From: Chamaea fasciata
Lineage: Eukaryota > Chordata > Aves > Passeriformes > Sylviidae
Reading direction: 5' to 3'
Assembly: GCA_029207755.1 (NCBI GenBank)
Contig: JARCOQ010000082.1
Coordinates: 331,614 to 395,613 of the forward strand
Length of the DNA stretch: 64,000 bases
The translations under genes were made by a program, and so were the position numbers. The notes beneath the pieces are model-generated. The model did not search any database. It was not told where the DNA came from and saw nothing but the letters and a program-made list of their open reading frames with translations. This document shows, one piece after another, positions 1 to 13,321 of this stretch (the stretch's first letter is position 1; each line of letters starts with the position of its first letter).

Positions 1-522
1 CAGAGCCATGAATCCCACTCTGAATGCACACTACTCGTGATGGACACAAGAGCCATGCATCCCTCTGTGGATGGAGCCTGGTTTGAATGGACAGCACAGC
101 CACGCATCCAGATGGACACCAGAGCCGTGGATCCCAACTGGACAGTGGTCTCGATGGACACCAGTGCCATGGATCCCACTGTGGATGGACACTGGTATGG
201 ATAGACATCAGAGCCTTGGATCCCAGCTTGACTGTGTTCTGGATGGAGAGCAGAGTCTTGGATTGGACTCTGGATGGATACTGCTCCAGATGGACAGCAG
301 AGTCTTGGATTGGACTCTGGATGGATACTGCTCCAGATGGAACGCAGAGCCATGGATCCCACTGTTGGTGGATACTGGTCTGGATGGACTCCAGAGCCAT
401 GGATCCGTCTCTGGATGGACACAGTTCTGGATGGACACAAGAGCCATAGATCCAAATTGGAACCTGTTCTGGATGGATGCAAGGGCCATGGATTCCACTC
501 TGGATGGATACTGCTCCAGTTA
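1..522. repeat. Partial unit at left edge (long type)
   Basis: The window opens five bases into monomer b3, so this is the right part of a unit carrying the 297-base module. It holds b3 (partial) to b7 at 1-203, then c12 to c18 at 204-522. c15 has the G state (CACTGTTGG) and c14 the GACAGC state. Confidence 0.95.
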
Positions 523-1319
523 GCAACCAGAGTCATAGATCCGAATCCAGATGGAGAGTGGTCCAGATGGACACTGGTCCGGATGGTGACCAGAGCCATT
601 CCTCCCACCTTGTATTGATAGTGGTCTTGCCAGACCCCGAGGCATGCATCCCACTCTGGATGGCCAGTGGTCTGGATGGGCCCCAGACCATGGATCCCCT
701 ATGAATGGACACTGGTCTAGATGGACGCCAGAGCCATGGATTCCAGCTGGACACTGGTGTGGATGGACACCAGAGCCATGGATGCCACTGTGGATGGACA
801 CTGGTTTGGATGGACATAAGAGCCACGGATCCCAATCTGGATGGACGCTGCTGTGAATAGACCCCAGAGCCATGGATCCCACAGTGGATTGACAGTGGTC
901 AGGATGGACACCAGAGCAATGGATGCCACTGTGGATGGACGCAGGTAGAGATGCACACCAGAGTAATGGTGTCCGCTCTGAAAGGACACTGGTATGGATA
1001 GACATCAGAGCCTTGGATCCCAGCTTGACTGTGTTCTGGATGGAGAGCAGAGTCTTGGATTGGACTCTGGATGGATACTGCTCCAGATGGACAGCAGAGT
1101 CTTGGATTGGACTCTGGATGGATACTGCTCCAGATGGAACGCAGAGCCATGGATCCCACTCTTGGTGGATACTGGTCTGGATGGACTCCAGAGCCATGGA
1201 TCCGTCTCTGGATGGACACAGTTCTGGATGGACACAAGAGCCATAGATCCAAATTGGAACCTGTTCTGGATGGATGCAAGGGCCATGGATTCCACTCTGG
1301 ATGGATACTGCTCCAGTTA
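523..1319. repeat. Unit U1, short (797)
   Basis: c1 GAGAGTGG; c11 has CTCTGAAAGG (shared only with U14); c15 C state (CACTCTTGG). Confidence 0.95.
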
Positions 1320-2116
1320 GCAACCAGAGTCATAGATCCGAATCCAGATGGAGACTGGTCCAGATGGACACTGGTCCGGATGGTGACCAGAGCCATTCCT
1401 CCCACCTTGTATTGATAGTGGTCTTGCCAGACCCCGAGGCATGCATCCCACTCTGGATGGCCAGTGGTCTGGATGGGCCCCAGACCATGGATCCCCTATG
1501 AATGGACACTGGTCTAGATGGACGCCAGAGCCATGGATTCCAGCTGGACACTGGTGTGGATGGACACCAGAGCCATGGATGCCACTGTGGATGGACACTG
1601 GTTTGGATGGACATAAGAGCCACGGATCCCAATCTGGATGGACGCTGCTGTGAATAGACCCCAGAGCCATGGATCCCACAGTGGATTGACAGTGGTCAGG
1701 ATGGACACCAGAGCAATGGATGCCACTGTGGATGGACGCAGGTAGAGATGCACACCAGAGTAATGGTGTCCGCTCTGGATGGACACTGGTATGGATAGAC
1801 ATCAGAGCCTTGGATCCCAGCTTGACTGTGTTCTGGATGGAGAGCAGAGTCTTGGATTGGACTCTGGATGGATACTGCTCCAGATGGACAGCAGAGTCTT
1901 GGATTGGACTCTGGATGGATACTGCTCCAGATGGAACGCAGAGCCATGGATCCCACTCTTGGTGGATACTGGTCTGGATGGACTCCAGAGCCATGGATCC
2001 GTCTCTGGATGGACACAGTTCTGGATGGACACAAGAGCCATAGATCCAAATTGGAACCTGTTCTGGATGGATGCAAGGGCCATGGATTCCACTCTGGATG
2101 GATACTGCTCCAGTTA
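1320..2116. repeat. Unit U2, short (797)
   Basis: c15 C state; otherwise reference state at all markers. Confidence 0.95.
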
Positions 2117-2913
2117 GCAACCAGAGTCATAGATCCGAATCCAGATGGAGACTGGTCCAGATGGACACTGGTCCGGATGGTGACCAGAGCCATTCCTCCC
2201 ACCTTGTATTGATAGTGGTCTTGCCAGACCCCGAGGCATGCATCCCACTCTGGATGGCCAGTGGTCTGGATGGGCCCCAGACCATGGATCCCCTATGAAT
2301 GGACACTGGTCTAGATGGACGCCAGAGCCATGGATTCCAGCTGGACACTGGTGTGGATGGACACCAGAGCCATGGATGCCACTGTGGATGGACACTGGTT
2401 TGGATGGACATAAGAGCCACGGATCCCAATCTGGATGGACGCTGCTGTGAATAGACCCCAGAGCCATGGATCCCACAGTGGATTGACAGTGGTCAGGATG
2501 GACACCAGAGCAATGGATGCCACTGTGGATGGACGCAGGTAGAGATGCACACCAGAGTAATGGTGTCCGCTCTGGATGGACACTGGTATGGATAGACATC
2601 AGAGCCTTGGATCCCAGCTTGACTGTGTTCTGGATGGAGAGCAGAGTCTTGGATTGGACTCTGGATGGATACTGCTCCAGATGGACAGCAGAGTCTTGGA
2701 TTGGACTCTGGATGGATACTGCTCCAGATGGAACGCAGAGCCATGGATCCCACTGTTGGTGGATACTGGTCTGGATGGACTCCAGAGCCATGGATCCGTC
2801 TCTGGATGGACACAGTTCTGGATGGACACAAGAGCCATAGATCCAAATTGGAACCTGTTCTGGATGGATGCAAGGGCCATGGATTCCACTCTGGATGGAT
2901 ACTGCTCCAGTTA
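2117..2913. repeat. Unit U3, short (797)
   Basis: Reference state at all markers, c15 G. Confidence 0.95.
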
Positions 2914-3960
2914 GCAACCAGAGTCATGGATCCGAATCCAGATGGAGACTGGTCCAGATGGACACTGGTCCGGATGGTGACCAGAGCCATTCCTCCCACC
3001 TTGTATTGATAGTGGTCTTGCCAGACCCCGAGGCATGCATCCCACTCTGGATGGCCAGTGGTCTGGATGGGCCCCAGACCATGGATCCCCTATGAATGGA
3101 CACTGGTCTAGATGGACGCCAGAGCCATGGATTCCAGCTGGACACTGGTGTGGATGGACACCAGAGCCATGGATGCCACTGTGGATGGACACTGGTTTGG
3201 ATGGACATAAGAGCCACGGATCCCAATCTGGATGGACGCTGCTGTGAATAGACCCCAGAGCCATGGATCCCACAGTGGATTGACAGTGGTCAGGATGGAC
3301 ACCAGAGCAATGGATGCCACTGTGGATGGACGCAGGTAGAGATGCACACCAGAGTAATGGTGTCCGCTCTGGATGGACACTGGTATGGATAGACAGCAGA
3401 ACCCTGGCTTCCACTCTGGATGGACGCTTGCCTGAATAGACAAAAGAGCTATGGATCCCAGCTTGACACTGGTCTGGATGGACACCAGAGCCATGAATCC
3501 CACTCTGAATGCACACTACTCGTGATGGACACAAGAGCCATGCATCCCTCTGTGGATGGAGCCTGGTTTGAATGGACAGCACAGCCACGCATCCAGATGG
3601 ACACCAGAGCTGTGGATCCCAACTGGACAGTGGTCTCGATGGACACCAGTGCCATGGATCCCACTGTGGATGGACACTGGTATGGATAGACATCAGAGCC
3701 TTGGATCCCAGCTTGACTGTGTTCTGGATGGAGAGCAGAGTCTTGGATTGGACTCTGGATGGATACTGCTCCAGATGGAACGCAGAGCCATGGATCCCAC
3801 TGTTGGTGGATACTGGTCTGGATGGACTCCAGAGCCATGGATCCGTCTCTGGATGGACACAGTTCTGGATGGACACAAGAGCCATAGATCCAAATTGGAA
3901 CCTGTTCTGGATGGATGCAAGGGCCATGGATTCCACTCTGGATGGATACTGCTCCAGTTA
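2914..3960. repeat. Unit U4, long lacking one twin monomer (1047)
   Basis: Module at 3392-3688. Only one copy of the c13/c14 pair is present, so the unit is 47 bases short. Private changes: GTCATGGATCC in c1 and GCTGTGG in b6. c15 G. Confidence 0.95.
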
Positions 3961-4757
3961 GCAACCAGAGTCATAGATCCGAATCCAGATGGAGACTGGT
4001 CCAGATGGACACTGGTCCGGATGGTGACCAGAGCCATTCCTCCCACCTTGTATTGATAGTGGTCTTGCCAGACCCCGAGGCATGCATCCCACTCTGGATG
4101 GCCAGTGGTCTGGATGGGCCCCAGACCATGGATCCCCTATGAATGGACACTGGTCTAGATGGACGCCAGAGGCATGGATTCCAGCTGGACACTGGTGTGG
4201 ATGGACACCAGAGCCATGGATGCCACTGTGGATGGACACTGGTTTGGATGGACATAAGAGCCACGGATCCCAATCTGGATGGACGCTGCTGTGAATAGAC
4301 ACCAGAGCCATGGATCCCACAGTGGATTGACAGTGGTCAGGATGGACACCAGGGCAATGGATGCCACTGTGGATGGACGCAGGTAGAGATGCACACCCGA
4401 GTAATGGTGTCCGCTCTGGATGGACACTGGTATGGATAGACATCAGAGCCTTGGATCCCAGCTTGACTGTGTTCTGGATGGAGAGCAGAGTCTTGGATTG
4501 GACTCTGGATGGATACTGCTCCAGATGGACAGCAGAGTCTTGGATTGGACTCTGGATGGATACTGCTCCAGATGGAACGCAGAGCCATGGATCCCACTCT
4601 TGGTGGATACTGGTCTGGATGGACTCCAGAGCCATGGATCCGTCTCTGGATGGACACAGTTCTGGATGGACACAAGAGCCATAGATCCAAATTGGAACCT
4701 GTTCTGGATGGATGCAAGGGCCATGGATTCCACTCTGGATGGATACTGCTCCAGTTA
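3961..4757. repeat. Unit U5, short (797)
   Basis: c6 GAGGCATGG (private), c9 GACACC, c10 AGGGCAAT, c11 CACACCCG, c15 C. Confidence 0.95.
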
Positions 4758-5554
4758 GCAACCAGAGTCATAGATCCGAATCCAGATGGAGACTGGTCCA
4801 GATGGACACTGGTCCGGATGGTGACCAGAGCCATTCCTCCCACCTTGTATTGATAGTGGTCTTGCCAGACCCCGAGGCATGCATCCCACTCTGGATGGCC
4901 AGTGGTCTGGATGGGCCCCAGACCATGGATCCCCTATGAATGGACACTGGTCTAGATGGACGCCAGAGCCATGGATTCCAGCTGGACACTGGTGTGGATG
5001 GACACCAGAGCCATGGATGCCACTGTGGATGGACACTGGTTTGGATGGACATAAGAGCCACGGATCCCAATCTGGATGGACGCTGCTGTGAATAGACCCC
5101 AGAGCCATGGATCCCACAGTGGATTGACAGTGGTCAGGATGGACACCAGAGCAATGGATGCCACTGTGGATGGACGCAGGTAGAGATGCACACCAGAGTA
5201 ATGGTGTCCGCTCTGGATGGACACTGGTATGGATAGACATCAGAGCCTTGGATCCCAGCTTGACTGTGTTCTGGATGGAGAGCAGAGTCTTGGATTGGAC
5301 TCTGGATGGATACTGCTCCAGATGGACAGCAGAGTCTTGGATTGGACTCTGGATGGATACTGCTCCAGATGGAACGCAGAGCCATGGATCCCACTGTTGG
5401 TGGATACTGGTCTGGATGGACTCCAGAGCCATGGATCCGTCTCTGGATGGACACAGTTCTGGATGGACACAAGAGCCATAGATCCAAATTGGAACCTGTT
5501 CTGGATGGATGCAAGGGCCATGGATTCCACTCTGGATGGATACTGCTCCAGTTA
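4758..5554. repeat. Unit U6, short (797)
   Basis: Reference state at all markers; first unit of 3485-base copy 1. Confidence 0.95.
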
Positions 5555-6351
5555 GCAACCAGAGTCATAGATCCGAATCCAGATGGAGACTGGTCCAGAT
5601 GGACACTGGTCCGGATGGTGACCAGAGCCATTCCTCCCACCTTGTATTGATAGTGGTCTTGCCAGACCCCGAGGCATGCATCCCACTCTGGATGGCCAGT
5701 GGTCTGGATGGGCCCCAGACCATGGATCCCCTATGAATGGACACTGGTCTAGATGGACGCCAGAGCCATGGATTCCAGCTGGACACTGGTGTGGATGGAC
5801 ACCAGAGCCATGGATGCCACTGTGGATGGACACTGGTTTGGATGGACATAAGAGCCACGGATCCCAATCTGGATGGACGCTGCTGTGAATAGACCCCAGA
5901 GCCATGGATCCCACAGTGGATTGACAGTGGTCAGGATGGACACCAGAGCAATGGATGCCACTGTGGATGGACGCAGGTAGAGATGCACACCAGAGTAATG
6001 GTGTCCGCTCTGGATGGACACTGGTATGGATAGACATCAGAGCCTTGGATCCCAGCTTGACTGTGTTCTGGATGGAGAGCAGAGTCTTGGATTGGACTCT
6101 GGATGGATACTGCTCCAGATGGACAGCAGAGTCTTGGATTGGACTCTGGATGGATACTGCTCCAGATGGAACGCAGAGCCATGGATCCCACTGTTGGTGG
6201 ATACTGGTCTGGATGGACTCCAGAGCCATGGATCCGTCTCTGGATGGACACAGTTCTGGATGGACACAAGAGCCATAGATCCAAATTGGAACCTGTTCTG
6301 GATGGATGCATGGGCCATGGATTCCACTCTGGATGGATACTGCTCCAGTTA
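5555..6351. repeat. Unit U7, short (797)
   Basis: c18 GCATGGG; otherwise reference. Counterpart of U11, U15 and U18. Confidence 0.95.
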
Positions 6352-7148
6352 GCAACCAGAGTCATAGATCCGAATCCAGATGGAGACTGGTCCAGATGGA
6401 CACTGGTCCGGATGGTGACCAGAGCCATTCCTCCCACCTTGTATTGATAGTGGTCTTGCCAGACCCCGAGGCATGGATCCCACTCTGGATGGCCAGTGGT
6501 CTGGATGGGCCCCAGACCATGGATCCCCTATGAATGGACACTGGTCTAGATGGACGCCAGAGCCATGGATTCCAGCTGGACACTGGTGTGGATGGACACC
6601 AGAGCCATGGATGCCACTGTGGATGGACACTGGTTTGGATGGACATAAGAGCCACGGATCCCAATCTGGATGGACACTGCTGTGAATAGACATTAGAGCC
6701 ATGGATCCCACAGTGGATTGACAGTGGTCAGGATGGACACCAGGGCAATGGATGCCACTGTGGATGGACGCAGGTAGAGATGCACACCAGAGTAATGGTG
6801 TCCGCTCTGGATGGACACTGGTATGGATAGACATCAGAGCCTTGGATCCCAGCTTGACTGTGTTCTGGATGGAGAGCAGAGTCTTGGATTGGACTCTGGA
6901 TGGATACTGCTCCAGATGGACAGCAGAGTCTTGGATTGGACTCTGGATGGATACTGCTCCAGATGGAACGCAGAGCCATGGATCCCACTGTTGGTGGATA
7001 CTGGTCTGGATGGACTCCAGAGCCATGGATCCGTCTCTGGATGGACACAGTTCTGGATGGACACAAGAGCCATAGATCCAAATTGGAACCTGTTCTGGAT
7101 GGATGCAAGGGCCATGGATTCCACTCTGGATGGATACTGCTCCAGTTA
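6352..7148. repeat. Unit U8, short (797)
   Basis: c4 GCATGGAT, c8 GACACTG, c9 GACATT, c10 AGGGCAAT. Counterpart of U12. Confidence 0.95.
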
Positions 7149-8242
7149 GCAACCAGAGTCATAGATCCGAATCCAGATGGAGACTGGTCCAGATGGACAC
7201 TGGTCCGGATGGTGACCAGAGCCATTCCTCCCACCTTGTATTGATAGTGGTCTTGCCAGACCCCGAGGCATGCATCCCACTCTGGATGGCCAGTGGTCTG
7301 GATGGGCCCCAGATTATGGATCCCCTATGAATGGACACTGGTCTAGATGGACGCCAGAGCCATGGATTCCAGCTGGACACTGGTGTGGATGGACACCAGA
7401 GCCATGGATGCCACTGTGGATGGACACTGGTTTGGATGGACATAAGAGCCACGGATCCCAATCTGGATGGACGCTGCTGTGAATAGACCCCAGAGCCATG
7501 GATCCCACAGTGGATTGACAGTGGTCAGGATGGACACCAGAGCAATGGATGCCACTGTGGATGGACGCAGGTAGAGATGCACACCAGAGTAATGGTGTCC
7601 GCTCTGGATGGACACTGGTATGGATAGACAGCAGAACCCTGGCTTCCACTCTGGATGGACGCTTGCCTGAATAGACAAAAGAGCTATGGATCCCAGCTTG
7701 ACACTGGTCTGGATGGACACCAGAGCCATGAATCCCACTCTGAATGCACACTACTCGTGATGGACACAAGAGCCATGCATCCCTCTGTGGATGGAGCCTG
7801 GTTTGAATGGACAGCACAGCCACGCATCCAGATGGACACCAGAGCCGTGGATCCCAACTGGACAGTGGTCTCGATGGACACCAGTGCCATGGATCCCACT
7901 GTGGATGGACACTGGTATGGATAGACATCAGAGCCTTGGATCCCAGCTTGACTGTGTTCTGGATGGAGAGCAGAGTCTTGGATTGGACTCTGGATGGATA
8001 CTGCTCCAGATGGACAGCAGAGTCTTGGATTGGACTCTGGATGGATACTGCTCCAGATGGAACGCAGAGCCATGGATCCCACTCTTGGTGGATACTGGTC
8101 TGGATGGACTCCAGAGCCATGGATCCGTCTCTGGATGGACACAGTTCTGGATGGACACAAGAGCCATAGATCCAAATTGGAACCTGTTCTGGATGGATGC
8201 AAGGGCCATGGATTCCACTCTGGATGGATACTGCTCCAGTTA
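7149..8242. repeat. Unit U9, long (1094)
   Basis: Module at 7627-7923. c5 GATTATGG, c15 C. Confidence 0.95.
7627..7923. repeat. 297-base optional module b1-b7 (example copy)
   Basis: Seven monomers of 47, 42, 47, 47, 25, 42 and 47 bases sit between c11 and c12. The module is present in 37 of the 66 complete units and absent from 29. The last 22 bases of b7 equal the last 22 of c11 (7605-7626 and 7902-7923), and the next four bases (GACA) also match. Recombination between these 26-base stretches would remove exactly 297 bases and leave the short-unit junction as seen. b2 resembles c12, and b7 resembles c7/c11, so the module is made of the same monomer family and is not foreign DNA. Confidence 0.93.
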
Positions 8243-9039
8243 GCAACCAGAGTCATAGATCCGAATCCAGATGGAGAGTGGTCCAGATGGACACTGGTCC
8301 GGATGGTGACCAGAGCCATTCCTCCCACCTTGTATTGATAGTGGTCTTGCCAGACCCCGAGGCATGCATCCCACTCTGGATGGCCAGTGGTCTGGATGGG
8401 CCCCAGACCATGGATCCCCTATGAATGGACACTGGTCTAGATGGACGCCAGAGCCATGGATTCCAGCTGGACACTGGTGTGGATGGACACCAGAGCCATG
8501 GATGCCACTGTGGATGGACACTGGTTTGGATGGACATAAGAGCCACGGATCCCAATCTGGATGGACGCTGCTGTGAATAGACCCCAGAGCCATGGATCCC
8601 ACAGTGGATTGACAGTGGTCAGGATGGACACCAGAGCAATGGATGCCACTGTGGATGGACGCAGGTAGAGATGCACACCAGAGTAATGGTGTCCGCTCTG
8701 GATGGACACTGGTATGGATAGACATCAGAGCCTTGGATCCCAGCTTGACTGTGTTCTGGATGGAGAGCAGAGTCTTGGATTGGACTCTGGATGGATACTG
8801 CTCCAGATGGACAGCAGAGTCTTGGATTGGACTCTGGATGGATACTGCTCCAGATGGAACGCAGAGCCATGGATCCCACTGTTGGTGGATACTGGTCTGG
8901 ATGGACTCCAGAGCCATGGATCCGTCTCTGGATGGACACAGTTCTGGATGGACACAAGAGCCATAGATCCAAATTGGAACCTGTTCTGGATGGATGCAAG
9001 GGCCATGGATTCCACTCTGGATGGATACTGCTCCAGTTA
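8243..9039. repeat. Unit U10, short (797)
   Basis: c1 GAGAGTGG; c15 G. Confidence 0.95.
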
Positions 9040-9836
9040 GCAACCAGAGTCATAGATCCGAATCCAGATGGAGACTGGTCCAGATGGACACTGGTCCGGA
9101 TGGTGACCAGAGCCATTCCTCCCACCTTGTATTGATAGTGGTCTTGCCAGACCCCGAGGCATGCATCCCACTCTGGATGGCCAGTGGTCTGGATGGGCCC
9201 CAGACCATGGATCCCCTATGAATGGACACTGGTCTAGATGGACGCCAGAGCCATGGATTCCAGCTGGACACTGGTGTGGATGGACACCAGAGCCATGGAT
9301 GCCACTGTGGATGGACACTGGTTTGGATGGACATAAGAGCCACGGATCCCAATCTGGATGGACGCTGCTGTGAATAGACCCCAGAGCCATGGATCCCACA
9401 GTGGATTGACAGTGGTCAGGATGGACACCAGAGCAATGGATGCCACTGTGGATGGACGCAGGTAGAGATGCACACCAGAGTAATGGTGTCCGCTCTGGAT
9501 GGACACTGGTATGGATAGACATCAGAGCCTTGGATCCCAGCTTGACTGTGTTCTGGATGGAGAGCAGAGTCTTGGATTGGACTCTGGATGGATACTGCTC
9601 CAGATGGACAGCAGAGTCTTGGATTGGACTCTGGATGGATACTGCTCCAGATGGAACGCAGAGCCATGGATCCCACTGTTGGTGGATACTGGTCTGGATG
9701 GACTCCAGAGCCATGGATCCGTCTCTGGATGGACACAGTTCTGGATGGACACAAGAGCCATAGATCCAAATTGGAACCTGTTCTGGATGGATGCATGGGC
9801 CATGGATTCCACTCTGGATGGATACTGCTCCAGTTA
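9040..9836. repeat. Unit U11, short (797)
   Basis: c18 GCATGGG; c15 G. Confidence 0.95.
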
Positions 9837-10633
9837 GCAACCAGAGTCATAGATCCGAATCCAGATGGAGACTGGTCCAGATGGACACTGGTCCGGATGG
9901 TGACCAGAGCCATTCCTCCCACCTTGTATTGATAGTGGTCTTGCCAGACCCCGAGGCATGGATCCCACTCTGGATGGCCAGTGGTCTGGATGGGCCCCAG
10001 ACCATGGATCCCCTATGAATGGACACTGGTCTAGATGGACGCCAGAGCCATGGATTCCAGCTGGACACTGGTGTGGATGGACACCAGAGCCATGGATGCC
10101 ACTGTGGATGGACACTGGTTTGGATGGACATAAGAGCCACGGATCCCAATCTGGATGGACACTGCTGTGAATAGACATTAGAGCCATGGATCCCACAGTG
10201 GATTGACAGTGGTCAGGATGGACACCAGGGCAATGGATGCCACTGTGGATGGACGCAGGTAGAGATGCACACCAGAGTAATGGTGTCCGCTCTGGATGGA
10301 CACTGGTATGGATAGACATCAGAGCCTTGGATCCCAGCTTGACTGTGTTCTGGATGGAGAGCAGAGTCTTGGATTGGACTCTGGATGGATACTGCTCCAG
10401 ATGGACAGCAGAGTCTTGGATTGGACTCTGGATGGATACTGCTCCAGATGGAACGCAGAGCCATGGATCCCACTGTTGGTGGATACTGGTCTGGATGGAC
10501 TCCAGAGCCATGGATCCGTCTCTGGATGGACACAGTTCTGGATGGACACAAGAGCCATAGATCCAAATTGGAACCTGTTCTGGATGGATGCAAGGGCCAT
10601 GGATTCCACTCTGGATGGATACTGCTCCAGTTA
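9837..10633. repeat. Unit U12, short (797)
   Basis: c4 GCATGGAT, c8 GACACTG, c9 GACATT, c10 AGGGCAAT, as U8. Confidence 0.95.
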
Positions 10634-11727
10634 GCAACCAGAGTCATAGATCCGAATCCAGATGGAGACTGGTCCAGATGGACACTGGTCCGGATGGTGA
10701 CCAGAGCCATTCCTCCCACCTTGTATTGATAGTGGTCTTGCCAGACCCCGAGGCATGCATCCCACTCTGGATGGCCAGTGGTCTGGATGGGCCCCAGATT
10801 ATGGATCCCCTATGAATGGACACTGGTCTAGATGGACGCCAGAGCCATGGATTCCAGCTGGACACTGGTGTGGATGGACACCAGAGCCATGGATGCCACT
10901 GTGGATGGACACTGGTTTGGATGGACATAAGAGCCACGGATCCCAATCTGGATGGACGCTGCTGTGAATAGACCCCAGAGCCATGGATCCCACAGTGGAT
11001 TGACAGTGGTCAGGATGGACACCAGAGCAATGGATGCCACTGTGGATGGACGCAGGTAGAGATGCACACCAGAGTAATGGTGTCCGCTCTGGATGGACAC
11101 TGGTATGGATAGACAGCAGAACCCTGGCTTCCACTCTGGATGGACGCTTGCCTGAATAGACAAAAGAGCTATGGATCCCAGCTTGACACTGGTCTGGATG
11201 GACACCAGAGCCATGAATCCCACTCTGAATGCACACTACTCGTGATGGACACAAGAGCCATGCATCCCTCTGTGGATGGAGCCTGGTTTGAATGGACAGC
11301 ACAGCCACGCATCCAGATGGACACCAGAGCCGTGGATCCCAACTGGACAGTGGTCTCGATGGACACCAGTGCCATGGATCCCACTGTGGATGGACACTGG
11401 TATGGATAGACATCAGAGCCTTGGATCCCAGCTTGACTGTGTTCTGGATGGAGAGCAGAGTCTTGGATTGGACTCTGGATGGATACTGCTCCAGATGGAC
11501 AGCAGAGTCTTGGATTGGACTCTGGATGGATACTGCTCCAGATGGAACGCAGAGCCATGGATCCCACTCTTGGTGGATACTGGTCTGGATGGACTCCAGA
11601 GCCATGGATCCGTCTCTGGATGGACACAGTTCTGGATGGACACAAGAGCCATAGATCCAAATTGGAACCTGTTCTGGATGGATGCAAGGGCCATGGATTC
11701 CACTCTGGATGGATACTGCTCCAGTTA
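10634..11727. repeat. Unit U13, long (1094)
   Basis: Module at 11112-11408. c5 GATTATGG, c15 C, as U9. Confidence 0.95.
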
Positions 11728-12524
11728 GCAACCAGAGTCATAGATCCGAATCCAGATGGAGAGTGGTCCAGATGGACACTGGTCCGGATGGTGACCAGAG
11801 CCATTCCTCCCACCTTGTATTGATAGTGGTCTTGCCAGACCCCGAGGCATGCATCCCACTCTGGATGGCCAGTGGTCTGGATGGGCCCCAGACCATGGAT
11901 CCCCTATGAATGGACACTGGTCTAGATGGACGCCAGAGCCATGGATTCCAGCTGGACACTGGTGTGGATGGACACCAGAGCCATGGATGCCACTGTGGAT
12001 GGACACTGGTTTGGATGGACATAAGAGCCACGGATCCCAATCTGGATGGACGCTGCTGTGAATAGACCCCAGAGCCATGGATCCCACAGTGGATTGACAG
12101 TGGTCAGGATGGACACCAGAGCAATGGATGCCACTGTGGATGGACGCAGGTAGAGATGCACACCAGAGTAATGGTGTCCGCTCTGAAAGGACACTGGTAT
12201 GGATAGACATCAGAGCCTTGGATCCCAGCTTGACTGTGTTCTGGATGGAGAGCAGAGTCTTGGATTGGACTCTGGATGGATACTGCTCCAGATGGACAGC
12301 AGAGTCTTGGATTGGACTCTGGATGGATACTGCTCCAGATGGAACGCAGAGCCATGGATCCCACTCTTGGTGGATACTGGTCTGGATGGACTCCAGAGCC
12401 ATGGATCCGTCTCTGGATGGACACAGTTCTGGATGGACACAAGAGCCATAGATCCAAATTGGAACCTGTTCTGGATGGATGCAAGGGCCATGGATTCCAC
12501 TCTGGATGGATACTGCTCCAGTTA
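11728..12524. repeat. Unit U14, short (797)
   Basis: c1 GAGAGTGG, c11 CTCTGAAAGG, c15 C. Nearly a copy of U1, 11205 bases away. Confidence 0.95.
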
Positions 12525-13321
12525 GCAACCAGAGTCATAGATCCGAATCCAGATGGAGAGTGGTCCAGATGGACACTGGTCCGGATGGTGACCAGAGCCA
12601 TTCCTCCCACCTTGTATTGATAGTGGTCTTGCCAGACCCCGAGGCATGCATCCCACTCTGGATGGCCAGTGGTCTGGATGGGCCCCAGACCATGGATCCC
12701 CTATGAATGGACACTGGTCTAGATGGACGCCAGAGCCATGGATTCCAGCTGGACACTGGTGTGGATGGACACCAGAGCCATGGATGCCACTGTGGATGGA
12801 CACTGGTTTGGATGGACATAAGAGCCACGGATCCCAATCTGGATGGACGCTGCTGTGAATAGACCCCAGAGCCATGGATCCCACAGTGGATTGACAGTGG
12901 TCAGGATGGACACCAGAGCAATGGATGCCACTGTGGATGGACGCAGGTAGAGATGCACACCAGAGTAATGGTGTCCGCTCTGGATGGACACTGGTATGGA
13001 TAGACATCAGAGCCTTGGATCCCAGCTTGACTGTGTTCTGGATGGAGAGCAGAGTCTTGGATTGGACTCTGGATGGATACTGCTCCAGATGGACAGCAGA
13101 GTCTTGGATTGGACTCTGGATGGATACTGCTCCAGATGGAACGCAGAGCCATGGATCCCACTCTTGGTGGATACTGGTCTGGATGGACTCCAGAGCCATG
13201 GATCCGTCTCTGGATGGACACAGTTCTGGATGGACACAAGAGCCATAGATCCAAATTGGAACCTGTTCTGGATGGATGCATGGGCCATGGATTCCACTCT
13301 GGATGGATACTGCTCCAGTTA
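12525..13321. repeat. Unit U15, short (797)
   Basis: c1 GAGAGTGG, c15 C, c18 GCATGGG. Confidence 0.95.

Larger units (their letters stand above)
4758..8242. repeat. 3485-base block, copy 1 (U6-U9)
   Basis: Three short units followed by one long unit. The markers run in a fixed order: GCATGGG in c18 of the second unit, GCATGGAT in c4 with AGGGCAAT in c10 of the third, and GATTATGG in c5 of the long fourth. The same order returns 3485 bases later. Confidence 0.9.
8243..11727. repeat. 3485-base block, copy 2 (U10-U13)
   Basis: It has the same unit lengths and marker order as copy 1. From the second unit onwards the conceptual translations match copy 1 except for a few sites; the first unit differs by carrying GAGAGTGG in c1. 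Confidence 0.9.

Noticed and set aside
71..523. Plus-strand open frames of 70-166 codons rich in Trp, Asp and Gly
   Set aside because: They overlap one another in different frames and recur in every unit. They follow from the GGATGG-rich monomer having few stops, not from coding selection.
7627..7923. 297-base module as a transposon or SINE insertion
   Set aside because: It consists of the same monomer family, has no terminal inverted repeats, A-tail or polymerase III box that I can see, and its ends match the neighbouring monomers.
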